The notes beneath the pieces were generated by a model. The model saw nothing but the letters and a program-made list of their open reading frames with translations. It searched no databases and was not told the origin of the DNA. From NCBI RefSeq assembly GCF_964340395.1, contig NC_135554.1, positions 9,745,475-9,809,474 on the forward strand: a stretch of 64,000 nucleotides of DNA, in the 5' to 3' direction. Positions 51,401 through 63,338 of the stretch are shown one piece after another (the stretch's first letter is position 1; every line of letters begins with the position of its first letter). A program made the position numbers and the translations under genes. The DNA comes from Glandiceps talaboti (taxonomy: Eukaryota; Hemichordata; Enteropneusta; Spengelidae).

Positions 51401-52261
51401 CATGTAGTATACATTCTAATGTGATCATACAATCATATTATTACCCAGCATGCAACAATACTATGAGCATAGTCAGCCACTCAAATTCTAATGACTGTCT
51501 CGGCATCACGAACTCTGTATTTATATATAATGGTTTCATTGTATCAATAATTGTTGTAGTTGTGTGGCTTTTGATATTAGAAACAGATATTTCAATGCAC
51601 TTGATTGTAAAGTGGTTCTGCAACAAGACAATTCCCTTACGTTAACATTAACACTAACAGACCCTTACAATTAAAAGTCTGGATTTACAGGAAATAATCT
51701 TGTAAAAACCAGTAGAGATGACCTGCACTATTATTTGTATCACAGGTGTGTGACTACATTTTATAATTGAGTAATTTAACTAATCCGTGACTCGTTGTTT
51801 GCAATCTGTTCTTTCAACTAAGCCAGTGACAATAATCTCTGGAGCACATCAGGTCATCTCATACCCCCTACTATTCTAACAAAAATTAACTCCATTCATA
51901 GACAACGAGTAACTGTCACATTCATTTTCAATAACTAGCAACAAATATGATATTTCTGTGATATACTACTTTGAATTCATGACCGTAATACTAAAACAAG
52001 GATGTTTCATTTCACATGAAGAATTTGATGAAAGTATAATACTACAAAAGATTTATTTAGCCCTATATCATTAGAAATGTGTGCAAAATTATTGTAAAAA
52101 GTTGTGACGTTTTAACAGCAATTAACTTATGCAGTGCTTAATATATACATAATTTATTAAGATGTGAAAAATATAGAGAACACCTTAACAGCCATGAACA
52201 AATATTTACTGTACAGCAGATATATTTCACAACAAGTTTATGATTAGAAATGATTATTTAC
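51401..52261. other. intron of gene 2, no feature seen
   Basis: AT-rich; begins at the GTAAAT donor at 52261 (minus strand). Confidence 0.4.
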
Positions 52262-53787
52262 CTCAATCAGCTCGTCTTCATCTTGATTGAAATTGTCGTT
52301 TTCATCTTGATTGAAATTGTCGTTGTCGTCTTCCACTGATGTTATAGTGAGGGCAGGAACTGACATCAGATTGGTTGGTAGCCTGTCAGGAACAGGTGGT
52401 GCTTCTACTGGTTCTTCATCCTGATTGGTTAACTGGCTGTCATTGTAAGGTGTGTTGTCACTTGCTTCAAAATGATTGGCCCACTGAATGTCATTCCCAG
52501 GTGTGTTGTCAACCCCTTCAATACTACTTTCCCATTGGTTCTCAGTACCAGGTATCTGGTCAACCTCCTCAGTACTACTGTCAAATTGGTTGTCACTACC
52601 AGGTGAGTTCTCATAAGTTTCAATGGGATCAGCCCAGTGAATTCCAGTCCCAGGTGCATTATCAACTACTTCTATATTACTGTCAACCAAGTTCTTATTG
52701 CCAGGTGTATTTTTGCTGTCTTCAATGTGACTGTCCCACTGAATGTCATTCCAAGGTCCACTACTGTCACTTTTGTGCTTAGTACCAGGTGTGCTTTTGT
52801 TGCCTTTAATATTAGTATCCCATTGAATGTCATTCCCAGGTGCACCACTGTCAAACTTGTGCTTAGTACCAGGTGTGCTTTCACTATCTTCAATATTGGT
52901 ACCCCACTGAATGTCATTCCCAGGTGCACCACTGTCAAACTTGTGCTTAGTACCAGGTGTGCTTTCACTATCTTCAATATTGGTACCCCACTGAATGTCA
53001 TTCCCAGGTGCACCACTGTCAAACTTGTGCTTAGTACCAGGTGTGCTTTCACTATCTTCAATATTGGTACCCCACTGAATGTCATTCCCAGGTGCACCAC
53101 TGTCAAACTTGTGCTTAGTACTATCTTCAATATTGGTACCCCATCGAATTTCACTTCCAGGTGCACTACTATCAAGTTTGTTCTTAGTATCAGGTGTGCT
53201 TTTGTTGCCTTCAATATTACTGTCCCACTGAATTTCATTGCCAGGTGTACTTATGCCAAACTGGTTCTTTTTACCAGGTGTACTTTTGCCGTCTTCAACA
53301 TTACTGCCCCACTGAATTGTATTCCTAGATGCACTGTTAATCAGTACTATTCTACTGGCAGATTGTTTTTTATTTCCAGGCACAGTATCACTTGTTTCAT
53401 TGAGATTGGGTGACTGGGCTTCATTTTGAGACACATCTGCTCCTATAGGATTGGTTAAGTAGACTTCGCCAGCAGGTGCACTCTCATCAGCTGCCACGGG
53501 ATTGGTCAACTGGTCATCATTCCCAGGTGCACAATAATAAGCCAAAATTGGATTGGCTGGCTGGATTTCATTACCTGGTATACCATCATCTGCCTCAATA
53601 GGCTTGGTCAGCTTAAACTCATTACCAGATGAACTCTCACCTGCTTCATTAGGATAAACTGACTTACTTCCATTGTCAGCTGCTTCTCCGGGATTGGTTG
53701 ATTGTGATTCGTTAGGTGCACTCTCAAATGCTTCAACCTGATTGGTTGGTGTGTTAGGTATTGATGACCAGAGATCATCCTCTTCCG
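52262..53787 (-). CDS. gene 2 large repeat exon (about 508 residues)
   Basis: Acceptor TCTCAGTTTCAG at 53788 and donor ATTGAG|GTAAAT at 52262; phase 1 in, phase 0 out. No ATG near its start, so it is internal. It opens with EEDDLWSSIPNTPNQ; DLW preceded by acids is like the amphiphysin clathrin-binding WDLW motif. The body is hydrophilic and acidic, built from about 14-residue units containing PGN-[DE]-IQW and STPG. Four near-identical 28-residue double units (KHKFDSGAPGNDIQWGTNIE, in part) correspond to an 84 bp DNA repeat at about 52780-53120. The C-terminal end has two DNDNFNQDE-type repeats and a PPVPDRLP stretch. Presumably an intrinsically disordered linker. Long frames on the plus strand here are repeat mirrors. 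Confidence 0.85.
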
Positions 53788-56055
53788 CTGAAACTGAGAG
53801 TCAATATGCATAATTAGACAAAAATATTTAATATGGACATACTGTGGTGTTATGATGGATGGTCTAATGGTTTGTTGTTGTTGGTTGTTTTTTTTCGGGG
53901 GGGGGGGGGGGAATGACTCATAGTCATACTCTGCATATGGCTGGTTTAATCTTTGCCAATATGCTATTTATTTCTGGTCAGCTTAAATCCTTTGACAAGG
54001 TCTGAACTATTTGCTGTACACATGGTGACCTGATAGGACACAGGTTGTTATGTAACAGGTTTATTCATTTTCTTTATTTTTGGGCAATTACAAGTTACAA
54101 CTGACTGAGAAATTTACGGACATCTGACACGCCTATATTCATTTGGGAAGAAAACTTTAACAGTGAGAAAATAGTTGTTTGGCACATCTCTGAGAACCTG
54201 GCAATGAATTATGTGCTTTTAAGTTAACTCTCATAAACTGTATTTTTTTCATTTATGATATTTTTGTATGATTCCACTTCTACTTTGACTCAAGAATTTT
54301 GAGAGTAGTATTTCCTAGATCATTATACAACTGCTGACATCAGACCATGGAAGAACGGAACATGTTACAAACAGGGAAAGTAAACAACTGAATTGGATTA
54401 ATAAACTAATAACACTTGGCTCAACATGTTGGAACAACAGATACTTGTATTACACACCATGGTTTGGTTTGACAACAACTGTTTTTTTCCCCCTTGTTTT
54501 TCCTTTTATAAACAAAACAATTTTTAAACAAGGATAACAACAGTTTAATGGCCTCGTTTACATGTACATGAAATGACAAGGGGAACGGGAAATTTGTTTG
54601 TGAACGTGAATAATTATGTAAAGTGGCCATAAAATTGTCCATATCAAATGATGAAATGTCATACTTGTCTCTGTGCTTTCAACATGCTGTGCTAAATTTC
54701 ATTAGTCCAATTCTGATCAGTTCTTTACTTTCCCTGTTTGTAACAGGTTCTGTTCATCTACAGTCTGATGTCAACAGTTGTATTAGAGTTTCTTTTGTCA
54801 TCTTTAATATCAATTTTCTGTTTACTTCAATTCCTCTTTTATTTTACTTATTTCATCTGAGGTTCTTAACCCTTAATAATTCCCCTGGGAATTCTATTAT
54901 GTGTTCCAATAAAACCAAACTATGAATTATTCATTTCCAGCAGAGAGTTTGACCAAGGATACAATAAATATGACTATCACCCTTACTACACAAACTTTAT
55001 CACCTTGTACTAATCATTAATCGCTATGATATTAATTTCCACTGGGAATATATGAATATCAATGTCATTAAATTATGAAATCAATAATGGCGATCTAAAA
55101 TGTTGAAGTGTTTTTTTTTTAATTATTTTAGTTTCATATTACAAGCTACCTACTACTAAGTGAAGCAAATAAGTAATTCTAATTATAAACTTGTAGAATT
55201 CTCACGAATCATTGAATACCTGTATTTGTTTTAGCTAATAAAATTATCTCTGTTACACGTCAGGCTGACCTAATAAATGAGCCTTGTGTCATTAGTTTAT
55301 GATGAAAGTGTTTTATTAAAAGCAGTAGGTAGGTAAAATACACTTTACTTTCCCTAGCATTGACGGCTAAAATTATGTTACAAGCATGGTATATAGGAAT
55401 CTATACAAGTTTTCCCATATTCCCATCTCTGTTACTATCTAAGTACCCCAAATTTTAACTAAAGCCCTGCAAGGTCATTCTATTCCTGGGGTTCCTCAAA
55501 TACATAGAACTATCATTACTCCCCCCCCCCCCCTCCCCAAACCACACCATCCCTCCCAACCCCCATCTCTATCCATGTTACTTGGGCTGCCAACACTGAA
55601 CAATGAAACAAATTTTAAGTGAGCAGAATAATTTATCACAAGTAGTTGTGATATGAAATGTAAACATGTCAATATCCAAGTAAAATCATTAACTTGTAGA
55701 CAAGGGTTATTGAAAGCTTTTAATTACTCATCTGTTGATACATTATAAGTGTATTATTAAACACTCTAATGACTAACCTAAGGGGTACATAAACACTCTA
55801 ATTACTAACCTAAGGTGTACATATACACTCTAATTACTAACCTACAGGGTACATAACTCGTACAACTTGTATGAGTAAGTAAGTAGTCAACTGGTGATCA
55901 TTATATACTAATCAATAATTTAATGTGTTTGTTATGAAATTACCTCCCGAGTGCTGATATACATACAATACATTACATATCATTGTGTTAGGTTGAACTA
56001 ACAATGATTACACAACTCCTTATAATACAAGGATACAGTTAATAATATCAAGTTG
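53788..56055. other. intron of gene 2, no exon seen
   Basis: Contains a poly-G tract near 53895-53910, a C tract near 55521-55533 and two or three ~45 bp direct repeats (CACTCTAATTACTAACCTAA) at about 55760-55850. No supported exon. Confidence 0.4.
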
Positions 56056-56059
56056 AACA

Positions 56060-56360
56060 AAAAATATGGAATATATACTCTGGTCGTTCTACGTCACGAC
56101 AACCGTATCGGCATCACTGGTTCTGTTGTGTTCAAAACATTCAAAATTGCCATTACCTTCCCTGGATTGCCTTTGATATTACTGGCACCGATATAATTAT
56201 GTTATTCTCAAATATTCCCTCATTCAGCCAGAAAATACTCTTGACCTAAGGTTTGTGAATACTCGTCTAGTGACTCGTAGTGACTGTCAAAGGCCCCTTG
56301 GCTCACTCCAATTTTCCTTGGCTAAACGAAGAAAACTAATGGGCAATAACATCTTTCTAT
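56060..56360 (+). mobile_element. hairpin MITE-like repeat, family A, copy 2
   Basis: ATATACTCTGGTCGTTCTAC, CACTGGTTCTGTTGTGTTCA and a right-hand hairpin (CATTCAGCCAGAAAATA facing TTTTCCTTGGCTAAACG) match copy 1 at 6775-7085 block for block. Inserted in the intron between the 1526-nt and 249-nt exons. Confidence 0.75.
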
Positions 56361-57009
56361 GAAATAAACGTTTTTTACTGTATGTACATAATATGAAGAA
56401 ATACTATAATATTGAAATATTTTAATTGTTTATGACAAAAATGACAGCTAAAAACACAATTTGGCTTTGTACACTTTAATGATGGTTCCTCTGGGATTAC
56501 AGTACACACATTATTAGTATACATTCCATATTTTTCTTTGGTCGATATTATGTATTTTATCTGAAGTGACTACAATGAGGATAATGTCTTTCATTCTCAA
56601 TTTTATCTTTTATTAAATGTTGTTTGGAAAAGGTACATAAAACATCGTTACTATTTTTCGTATGATTTTAGTTGAAAGTAATTATATGAAAATGAAAGTA
56701 TAGTATTTCTTGTGTTTTTAAACTCAGTTCACTTTGAATATTTGAGTAATATGCATAATATGAAGAAATATTGTGACAGTAATTAGACATATCTTTAATT
56801 GTTCATGCTACACACAGTCACTGGACACACTTGACAAATGTGTAAAAATAACAACAGTTGTCAAGTTTGGATGTCAACATATGATAACATGGAATTTCAT
56901 CAACAAAATTTCTCAATATCATGTACATCTTTCTATGAAATAAATGTTTTTTAACTGCAAAATATTAATAATTTTTCAAAAATTGAGATCATAAAGAGGA
57001 ATTATGAAT

Positions 57010-57365
57010 TATTGTTCCTGACATCCAAATTCCCTATTAAACAGACCAACATATATCATTCATGCATTTGGTAACAGATGTGACAAATATTTCAAAAACA
57101 TGATTTTTTTTAAATTATCTTTTTCTGCTAACATCCATTTTATCTGCTGATTCATTCCAGGTTGGTGTCATGCTTTGTAGCAACATTTTGTAATAAATTT
57201 TTCAAAAATTTAGTCTCAAATAATGTTTTTCTCCTCAAATCCATTTTACAAGCTGATCACTCTTGGTTGATATTAATGATTTTTAGCAACATTTTGTTTC
57301 AAACGCAATCTGAAATTATTTTTTTCTACTGCCGGTAACATCCGTTTTACCGACTAACCTGGCCA
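57010..57365. repeat. ~115 bp tandem repeat, three to four diverged copies
   Basis: A CTAACATCCATTTTA...CTGAT block followed by GCAACATTTTGT and a TTTCAAAAA block recurs. Divergence is high. Confidence 0.6.
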
Positions 57366-58528
57366 TTGACAATATATGAATCATCCTTTTGATAATATTA
57401 AACATTATACAATGTTATATCTCCACCTGTCACACCTACTAAATAAATAATAACTCTATTTTTTGAATGAATAAAAGCATATTTTTCTACTTGATTCCTT
57501 TACTTTACTCACTTCATTGGGAAGCTCAAATAGATTTCTTAATCATTCCAAAAAATCGTTCATCACTAAAAAAACCAAATTACTGAATTCTGGACTACAT
57601 TCTAACTATATATTTTACTCAGTGTTTCATGGTTCAAGGTATATCATTTTGACTAAAATTTTCCAAAACTACAATCGCTGCTTGAACTCCAATTAAGTTG
57701 TATATTTAGTTTTGGGGTATTCTAAATTATATCATTACATTCTACAGCAAAACATTTAAACTCCAGAGTGAATACATCATTTACCCAAATATTTGGCACT
57801 GAAAGTATTTATTCTGGTCAAATTTTCCAGTTTTAATGACTTCTCCGACAGAGAATTGCTTCAAAATATTCTATTTCTGTATCAAATACATTACGGCAAA
57901 AATTGTCCAAATTTGTATACAGTGTATATAATATAATTTTGAGTGAATGTGACCAAAAACTCAAAAACATTTACCACAAAATACACACAATCAAACATGG
58001 CACATCATATTTTGCTTCAGTTCAACAATTATTGAATTTTACTAAGGTTATTTTTACTAAGTGTTTCTTTATATAATTTTTTTTTTTTTTTATATTGATA
58101 AGATTTTTATTGGTAACTTCAGTTATTTACAATATAAGTTGCTCTTGTTTTACATAATAAGATGGTGTGACTTACTAATTTAAAATCATCCCAATAATCA
58201 TTTTTGAAAGTTAAATTTCATTCATTCATCACTATGCAATTTACACCATTACAATCACAATTAACAATGTCACATATTATTTTCAACCATATATTGGACA
58301 CACACACACACACACACACGTGTTACATGAGGTAATCCTACCTAGAATAATACAACCCCTTGTATTACTTCAGAAATGTGTTCATCTCATTTGCATTTCA
58401 ATCCAATAACTATTAATACATCACAACTGTTGAACATTGTAAAATATTCAAACTGTGACCAGTAATGGATTTATATTGATGTCTTTGTACTACAAAATCT
58501 CAGAAAAATACTTTTAATCATAATAAAA

Positions 58529-58735
58529 TATACATACATACATACATACATACATACGTACGTACGTACATACATACATACATACATACATACATACATA
58601 CATACATACATACATACGTATGTACATACATACATACATACGTACGTACGTACATACGTACATACACACTATACATACACACATACATACATACATACAT
58701 ACATACATACATACATACATACATACATAATACAC
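58529..58735. repeat. (CATA)n/(CGTA)n microsatellite
   Basis: About 200 bases of tetranucleotide repeat with CGTA variants. A (CA)n run at 58306-58320 precedes it and another follows at 58760-58780. The many Met-Tyr-Val-Cys frames on the minus strand are artefacts. Confidence 0.97.
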
Positions 58736-58782
58736 ACACATAACACATACATAAATACATACGCACACACACACACACATTT

Positions 58783-58916
<134 letters not shown>

Positions 58917-59093
58917 CTTCTCTCAGTGTTGTCATATTTCTAACTGTTAACAACTTGGATGAAACTGCACATTGTATGTTACATAGATACATTTACTTCC
59001 AATATTACCGAGGTCACTACATACATTCTGAAATAAGTACTACGGTATATTTTTAACAATATCTTGGAACAAATAAATTAGGTTTTTACTTAC

Positions 59094-59137
59094 CTTGCAC
59101 CGTAGTAGTAAACTTGACACAAGACACAAACATTGTC
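59094..59137 (-). CDS. possible alternative exon of gene 2 (44 nt)
   Basis: A perfect donor GCAAG|GTAAGT at 59094 closes a segment starting at acceptor-like CATTCAG (59138). From the ATG at 59133-59131 the frame reads MFVSCVKFTTTVQ and ends in phase 1, the phase needed to join the 1526-nt exon. 44 nt cannot sit between the 249-nt and 1526-nt exons without a frameshift, so it would be an alternative start exon. GGGCGTGG and CTATAGAA lie just upstream. Weak acceptor; uncertain. Confidence 0.25.
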
Positions 59138-59236
59138 CTGAATGTTATGATTATTCTATAGTCCACGCCCTAACTTAATTCTCATGTATATATGTTAAAC
59201 TTTTCACAGAGTTGTTTTTTTTCAAATAAAACCTAC

Positions 59237-59485
59237 CGGATACAGTTTTAAAGTCAGTGTCCAGTTCCACTGAAATGGTAAACTCAGCCTCGCTTTCTGA
59301 GATGTCTACAAAATTATCCTCAAAAATGCTTCCAGCGGGAGACGTTGGAACCTCTACTCTGCAACTAAATAGATCTCCACCTGTGAACTGGGGTTGACCT
59401 GACTGACTGGATGATTGGAATGGTGATTCTGCTTCCGAGGATAATGGACTATTCAATGGAGGGATTATCCCTTTTTTCCTTTCCT
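59237..59485 (-). CDS. gene 2 exon with FEDNF and DLF endocytic motifs (249 nt)
   Basis: Acceptor TTTGTTTTTACAG at 59486, donor ATCCG|GTAGGT at 59237, phase 1 at both ends (length divisible by three). Encodes ERKKGIIPPLNSPLSSEAES, then a Ser/Gln-rich stretch, GGDLFS, and PAGSIFEDNFVDISESEAE. FEDNF is an FxDxF motif and nearly identical to the AP2 alpha-ear peptide of amphiphysin (FEDNFVP); DLF is another common adaptor-binding triplet. The 3' single base G plus CG of the next exon makes an Ala codon. No globular domain visible; low-complexity acidic, probably disordered. Confidence 0.8.
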
Positions 59486-60121
59486 CTGTAAAAACAAAGA
59501 TAATACGGATGATGGCACTGGCAATCCGGAGTACAGAGACAGCGGTGAGTTAACGACAACAGCCTTGGGAAAAGTACTGCGCTAGAATGCCGTGAGTTGG
59601 AAGGCCTAATAGGCTGAGAGTCACCAGAAGGGGAAATTCTCTGAGAGGTAGTTCACTGTTGCATGACCGGATGGGTAATTGAATTTGCATTTCTAGTAGA
59701 CAGATGGGTTTTATTTCCCATTTTTATGCAAAACAACAGCACACAAACCGGAAGGGCCAGCAGAAAGGGAAAGTCAGGAAGTAAAGTTGGAAGCGTTGAT
59801 GTCATTGTAAGCACACGAATTAATGTTTTAGTCTGTTGTCATGGCAACTAAGAGAAGGGTCAACTGAGGCCACTTAATGAACAGTTGACAACAATGTAAG
59901 GTAGAGTTGTTACAAATTACATTTGATAGCATTAATCTATTGATATACATAATGTAGTCATCAACTGTCAACTCATTTCATCACTGAGACTGTCATTGTT
60001 ATTAATGGATAATTACGACCAATAAAGAGTAAGCTTGCATGCAAGGAGATAATGAGGGTTGCTTAGCAACATAATAATGTTTCCATCTGTGTAAACCCAT
60101 CATAGAATCACTAACAGCTAT
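59486..60121. other. intron of gene 2, no feature seen
   Basis: AT-rich intronic DNA between two phase-1 exons. A plus-strand 62-codon frame at 59663-59851 has no support. Confidence 0.4.
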
Positions 60122-60585
60122 GGGACAATCGCACAATGTCGAACAAGCTCAACAAACAAACACCGTTCGTTTAGGTCAAACCCCTCCCCCCCCTCCCCCT
60201 AAATGAATGTTCACAAGAGCAAAATCAGATGTTTTATATTATGTAAACTATGATGAAATGTGTAGCTGTCACACCACTATGATTGATGATTGTCAACACA
60301 TTAAACACAATTAAATACTACCAGAAAGCCAGCACCATATATCACATTAGAAGTAAATTTTTTTCCAACTTTAATATCAACATCTCAGTAGTAAATACAA
60401 AAGCTGTTGTCATTGAAGAAGTGAGTTTTTTTTGTTGAAATTTGAGTAGAAGTGCGAAAATGAAGTTCAGCAATCATACTGATGCCAGACCCCCCCCCCC
60501 CCCCACCACCACCCATCCACCCACCACCACCACCACCATGAACAAAGTTTGCTGATTGAGTTTTGTGACATTGTGCAATTGTCCC
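60122..60585 (-). mobile_element. ~464 bp TIR element, family E, copy 2
   Basis: Left end GGGACAATCGCACAATGTC and right end GACATTGTGCAATTGTCCC (as parts of the plus strand) are imperfect inverted repeats. The interior matches 31630-32092 in reverse orientation, including the pyrimidine tract CCCCCCCC and TACTACTGAGATGTTGAT (reverse complement). Short TA-containing flanks (CTAT / TAAG) hint at a TA target site. Non-autonomous. Confidence 0.75.
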
Positions 60586-60895
60586 TAAGCAGAATTTGGT
60601 AAAATATCATTAGGATACAATTTTTTACAAAGTATACAATTTTGAATCATTGTATTCAGCAATTTTTCACAAGCTTCAAATAGATTATCTAATAAAATGT
60701 CCCTCCTTTTTCTATTTCAAAATGGTCACACAAATAAGAAACTTTTCTCAGAAATAACCAAGTTAAAGACAAATTTTCCACTCAAAATACAATACATACA
60801 AAAGAAAAGACAGTTGGCATTGTTTCACTTCTAAGCAAGCATGATTATTGATACAGGGAGAAACTACAGAAAAATGATCATAAAATTGTTAGTAC

Positions 60896-60943
60896 CAGAT
60901 TCATCATCATCAAGTGCCCATACATCATCAATATCCATCAAGT
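60896..60943 (-). CDS. 48-nt microexon of gene 2, clathrin-box-like
   Basis: Acceptor TTTTCCTCCTCCCATTCACA...GCTGCAG at 60944 is strong; donor GAATCTG|GTACTA at 60896 is fair. Phase 1 at both ends and divisible by three. Encodes LMDIDDVWALDDDES. LMDID fits the clathrin box L-phi-x-phi-[DE]; an acidic DDVWALDDD segment follows, of the acidic-Trp kind used by clathrin/AP adaptor ligands. It joins the 42-nt exon through an Asp codon (G + AC). Confidence 0.75.
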
Positions 60944-62257
60944 CTGCAGCATGTGAATGGGAGGAGGAAAATGCAATAATAATAATGATGTTAGTATGAA
61001 TGGATATATGGTGATGGTTTTTAAATGAAAAAATGACATGACGCACATGTCACTATAAGGGCAGCCATTTTTAATTTTACGTTTCCCATCATAACACCTT
61101 AAAAATGATGTCGGTTAACAAATGTTTAAAAAGTTTTAAAAACAAGTATATAAGTATATGTGAACAATGTTACATGTTGATAATTTAAATTCATAATGAT
61201 TGTAAATGATTATCATATTTTCACTGTCTGAATGACTTACAAATGACAATTAAAGTGAGAAGGGAACTCTGAATTATTTCTTTTATTACAAATTTATTGA
61301 AGAATTTTAGCAGTGACCATTAATTTTCATTCAGATGTGTGTTTGTGGGGTTGTCGTCTTACACTCATGGCACTGCTAATTCTCCCATAGAGGGCATCTA
61401 TTTTTTCTATTATTTCACTGGATTGATGAAATAAAAGATTAACCAGGTAATGAGAAACATAAAATTGAAAAGGTGTGTCCTTATGCTATATGCCTGAATG
61501 ACAAATCAGTCATTTGTGATTCTAAACATTATGTGTTTTCGTAGCTTTTTCAAGATGATAATAGACAATTATTAACAAGAATTTCCTGACATGGCCCAGC
61601 AGTCTGTTGTTGCCATGGAAATTAATCTTGTTAAATTCTACAGATGTGACATGTATTTGAAATTGTGAAAGGTGATAAAATGTCCCTTTTATGTTGATTA
61701 TAAACGTGTTATAGATGTTTGCATATGAAAGCTTAGTGAAAAGTCATATACAAAAGTTGGATATCGTTCCTCCCCCCTGTCCGTGTCTGTCTGTCTGTCT
61801 GTCTGTCTCTTTCATGTTTTCGTTCTGATTTATCAAAACTGAAATTTTTACTGATATCTTGAATCTAAATATTCTCAATCAATCAATCAATCAATCAATC
61901 AATGATTAATTGATTGAAATATTCTCACAAAGTCGATACAGTTTACTTTGTACTTACAACATTTTAAATTTTCATGATTTTTTTCCAGGTTTAAAAGAAA
62001 GATGTTTTGGAGTTTTCCAAACTGAACTTTTGATTCTGAACTGAACACTACAATTAGTCTAAATGACTTATTTACATAAGGTATGATGTCGTATTCATGC
62101 ACAGGTTAACTGGAGAGCTTCAAGGACTACTGGAAAACTTTGTGTTTCATGCATAAATAATTCTGAACTTATCCATTTATCATTTCAATTTTGTTTCCAT
62201 TATTCTAATGTTTATTAAATCAACATTTTATTATGCAATTTTTAGTGTTTCTATTAT
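60944..62257. other. intron of gene 2 with simple repeats
   Basis: Holds (TGTC)n at about 61780-61808 and (AATC)n at 61876-61905. Otherwise AT-rich with no exon seen. Confidence 0.5.
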
Positions 62258-62606
62258 TTAGAGTGGCCATATGGATGAGGATTGGGGTATTTATTTTGGT
62301 TTATAAAACAATTTTATCATGGCTTCCTACTTGAGAAATCAAAGTGAAACAACATGTTACATTGAAAAAGTCTGTGTTTGTAAACTCAATGTATTAGTGT
62401 GTAAAAAGTGTGTTATTGTATGTACAATAACAACCATTTTACACATTTACCGGTATTAATCTTTTGCAATTTATTGAGTTACAAACAAGGACTTGGTCTA
62501 TGTTGTTTTACATTCACTTTTCAAGTATGAAGTCATGATGAAAATGTTTTATAAATTCAAAATTCAAAATAAATACCCAATTCTCATCCACATGGCCACT
62601 TTAAAT
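62258..62606. mobile_element. ~350 bp palindromic MITE-like element
   Basis: The left end AGTGGCCATATGGATGAGGA is answered at the right by TTCTCATCCACATGGCCACT. The two halves remain complementary, with scattered mismatches, through to the centre GTTATTGTATGTACAATAAC near 62415-62434. It has almost no loop, and ATTTA-type flanks. Long near-perfect palindromes of this kind are typical of snap-back MITEs. No ORF. Confidence 0.8.
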
Positions 62607-62799
62607 AACCAAATACACATTTTAAAAAACTGGAAGAAATATGAGATTTTGTAAATATAAATCGTATTATATTAAACACACAGTATGTAATAATCACACA
62701 AGTAGATGTTTCTAATCATATTTATAAACAATCAAATCAGGTGATGTCATGAGGTCAACAGAAGGTCATCCAAGGTCAATTCATGCACAGCAAAGTTAG

Positions 62800-63165
62800 A
62801 AGCAACAAGGTGGGTGAATCCACTATCAAACAAATCAACTCAAATTAGTTTGTGTGGTAAGGTAAGAAGATTGAAACAGTCAGGGGGTGCATCCCCTAGT
62901 GGACAAATCAACCAAATCTACCTTGTGTTCACATTAAAAGCAAAATACATATTATGCATAAAAAGCTAGGGAGTGTATCCCCTTTTGGATCAATCAACTC
63001 AAGTGAAACAACAAAAAATAAGCATTCAGGAACAGTCAGGGGGTGCACCTCCTATTTGACAAATCAACTCAAAATCTACTTTGTGTCCAAAGAAAATAAA
63101 AAAATGTGCATACTACAATCACTACAATAATGTTAGGGGTGTCACCATCACACAAATCAACTAAA
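62800..63165. repeat. ~75-85 bp tandem repeat, about five diverged copies
   Basis: GTCAGGGGGTGCATCCCCTA, then ACAAATCAACTCAAATCTAC, then a TTTGTGT block recur near 62880, 62970, 63035 and 63130, with an outlier near 62810. It lies directly downstream (in sense) of the 42-nt exon. Confidence 0.75.
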
Positions 63166-63296
63166 TATCTACTCTTTACTTAAAAATACACATCAAACAT
63201 TTGTAGTATAGAATCACACACACACAAACAGAGATACACACAATACTGACAAAAGCAAATTTATCAAAACATAAGTAAGAGAAAACAGTCAAGTAC

Positions 63297-63338
63297 CATC
63301 AAAGGAAGATAAATCATTTTTGATACTCCATGGATCAT
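63297..63338 (-). CDS. 42-nt microexon of gene 2 with a DPW motif
   Basis: Acceptor with a long pyrimidine tract (CTCATCTCTTTCTTCTCATC...CTTTGCTAG at 63339) and donor TTTGATG|GTACTT at 63297. Phase 1 at both ends, divisible by three. Encodes DPWSIKNDLSSFD. DPW is the AP2 alpha-ear-binding triplet repeated in epsin; here it is single. The exon joins the 48-nt microexon to read ...SSFD-D-LMDID. Most 5' exon visible; earlier exons must lie beyond 64000. Confidence 0.7.

Noticed and set aside
52637-53413. 258-codon open frame on the plus strand
   Set aside because: Exact mirror of the 84 bp coding repeat on the minus strand; when a repeat unit is a multiple of three, a stop-free antisense unit stays open. 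No splice or start context.
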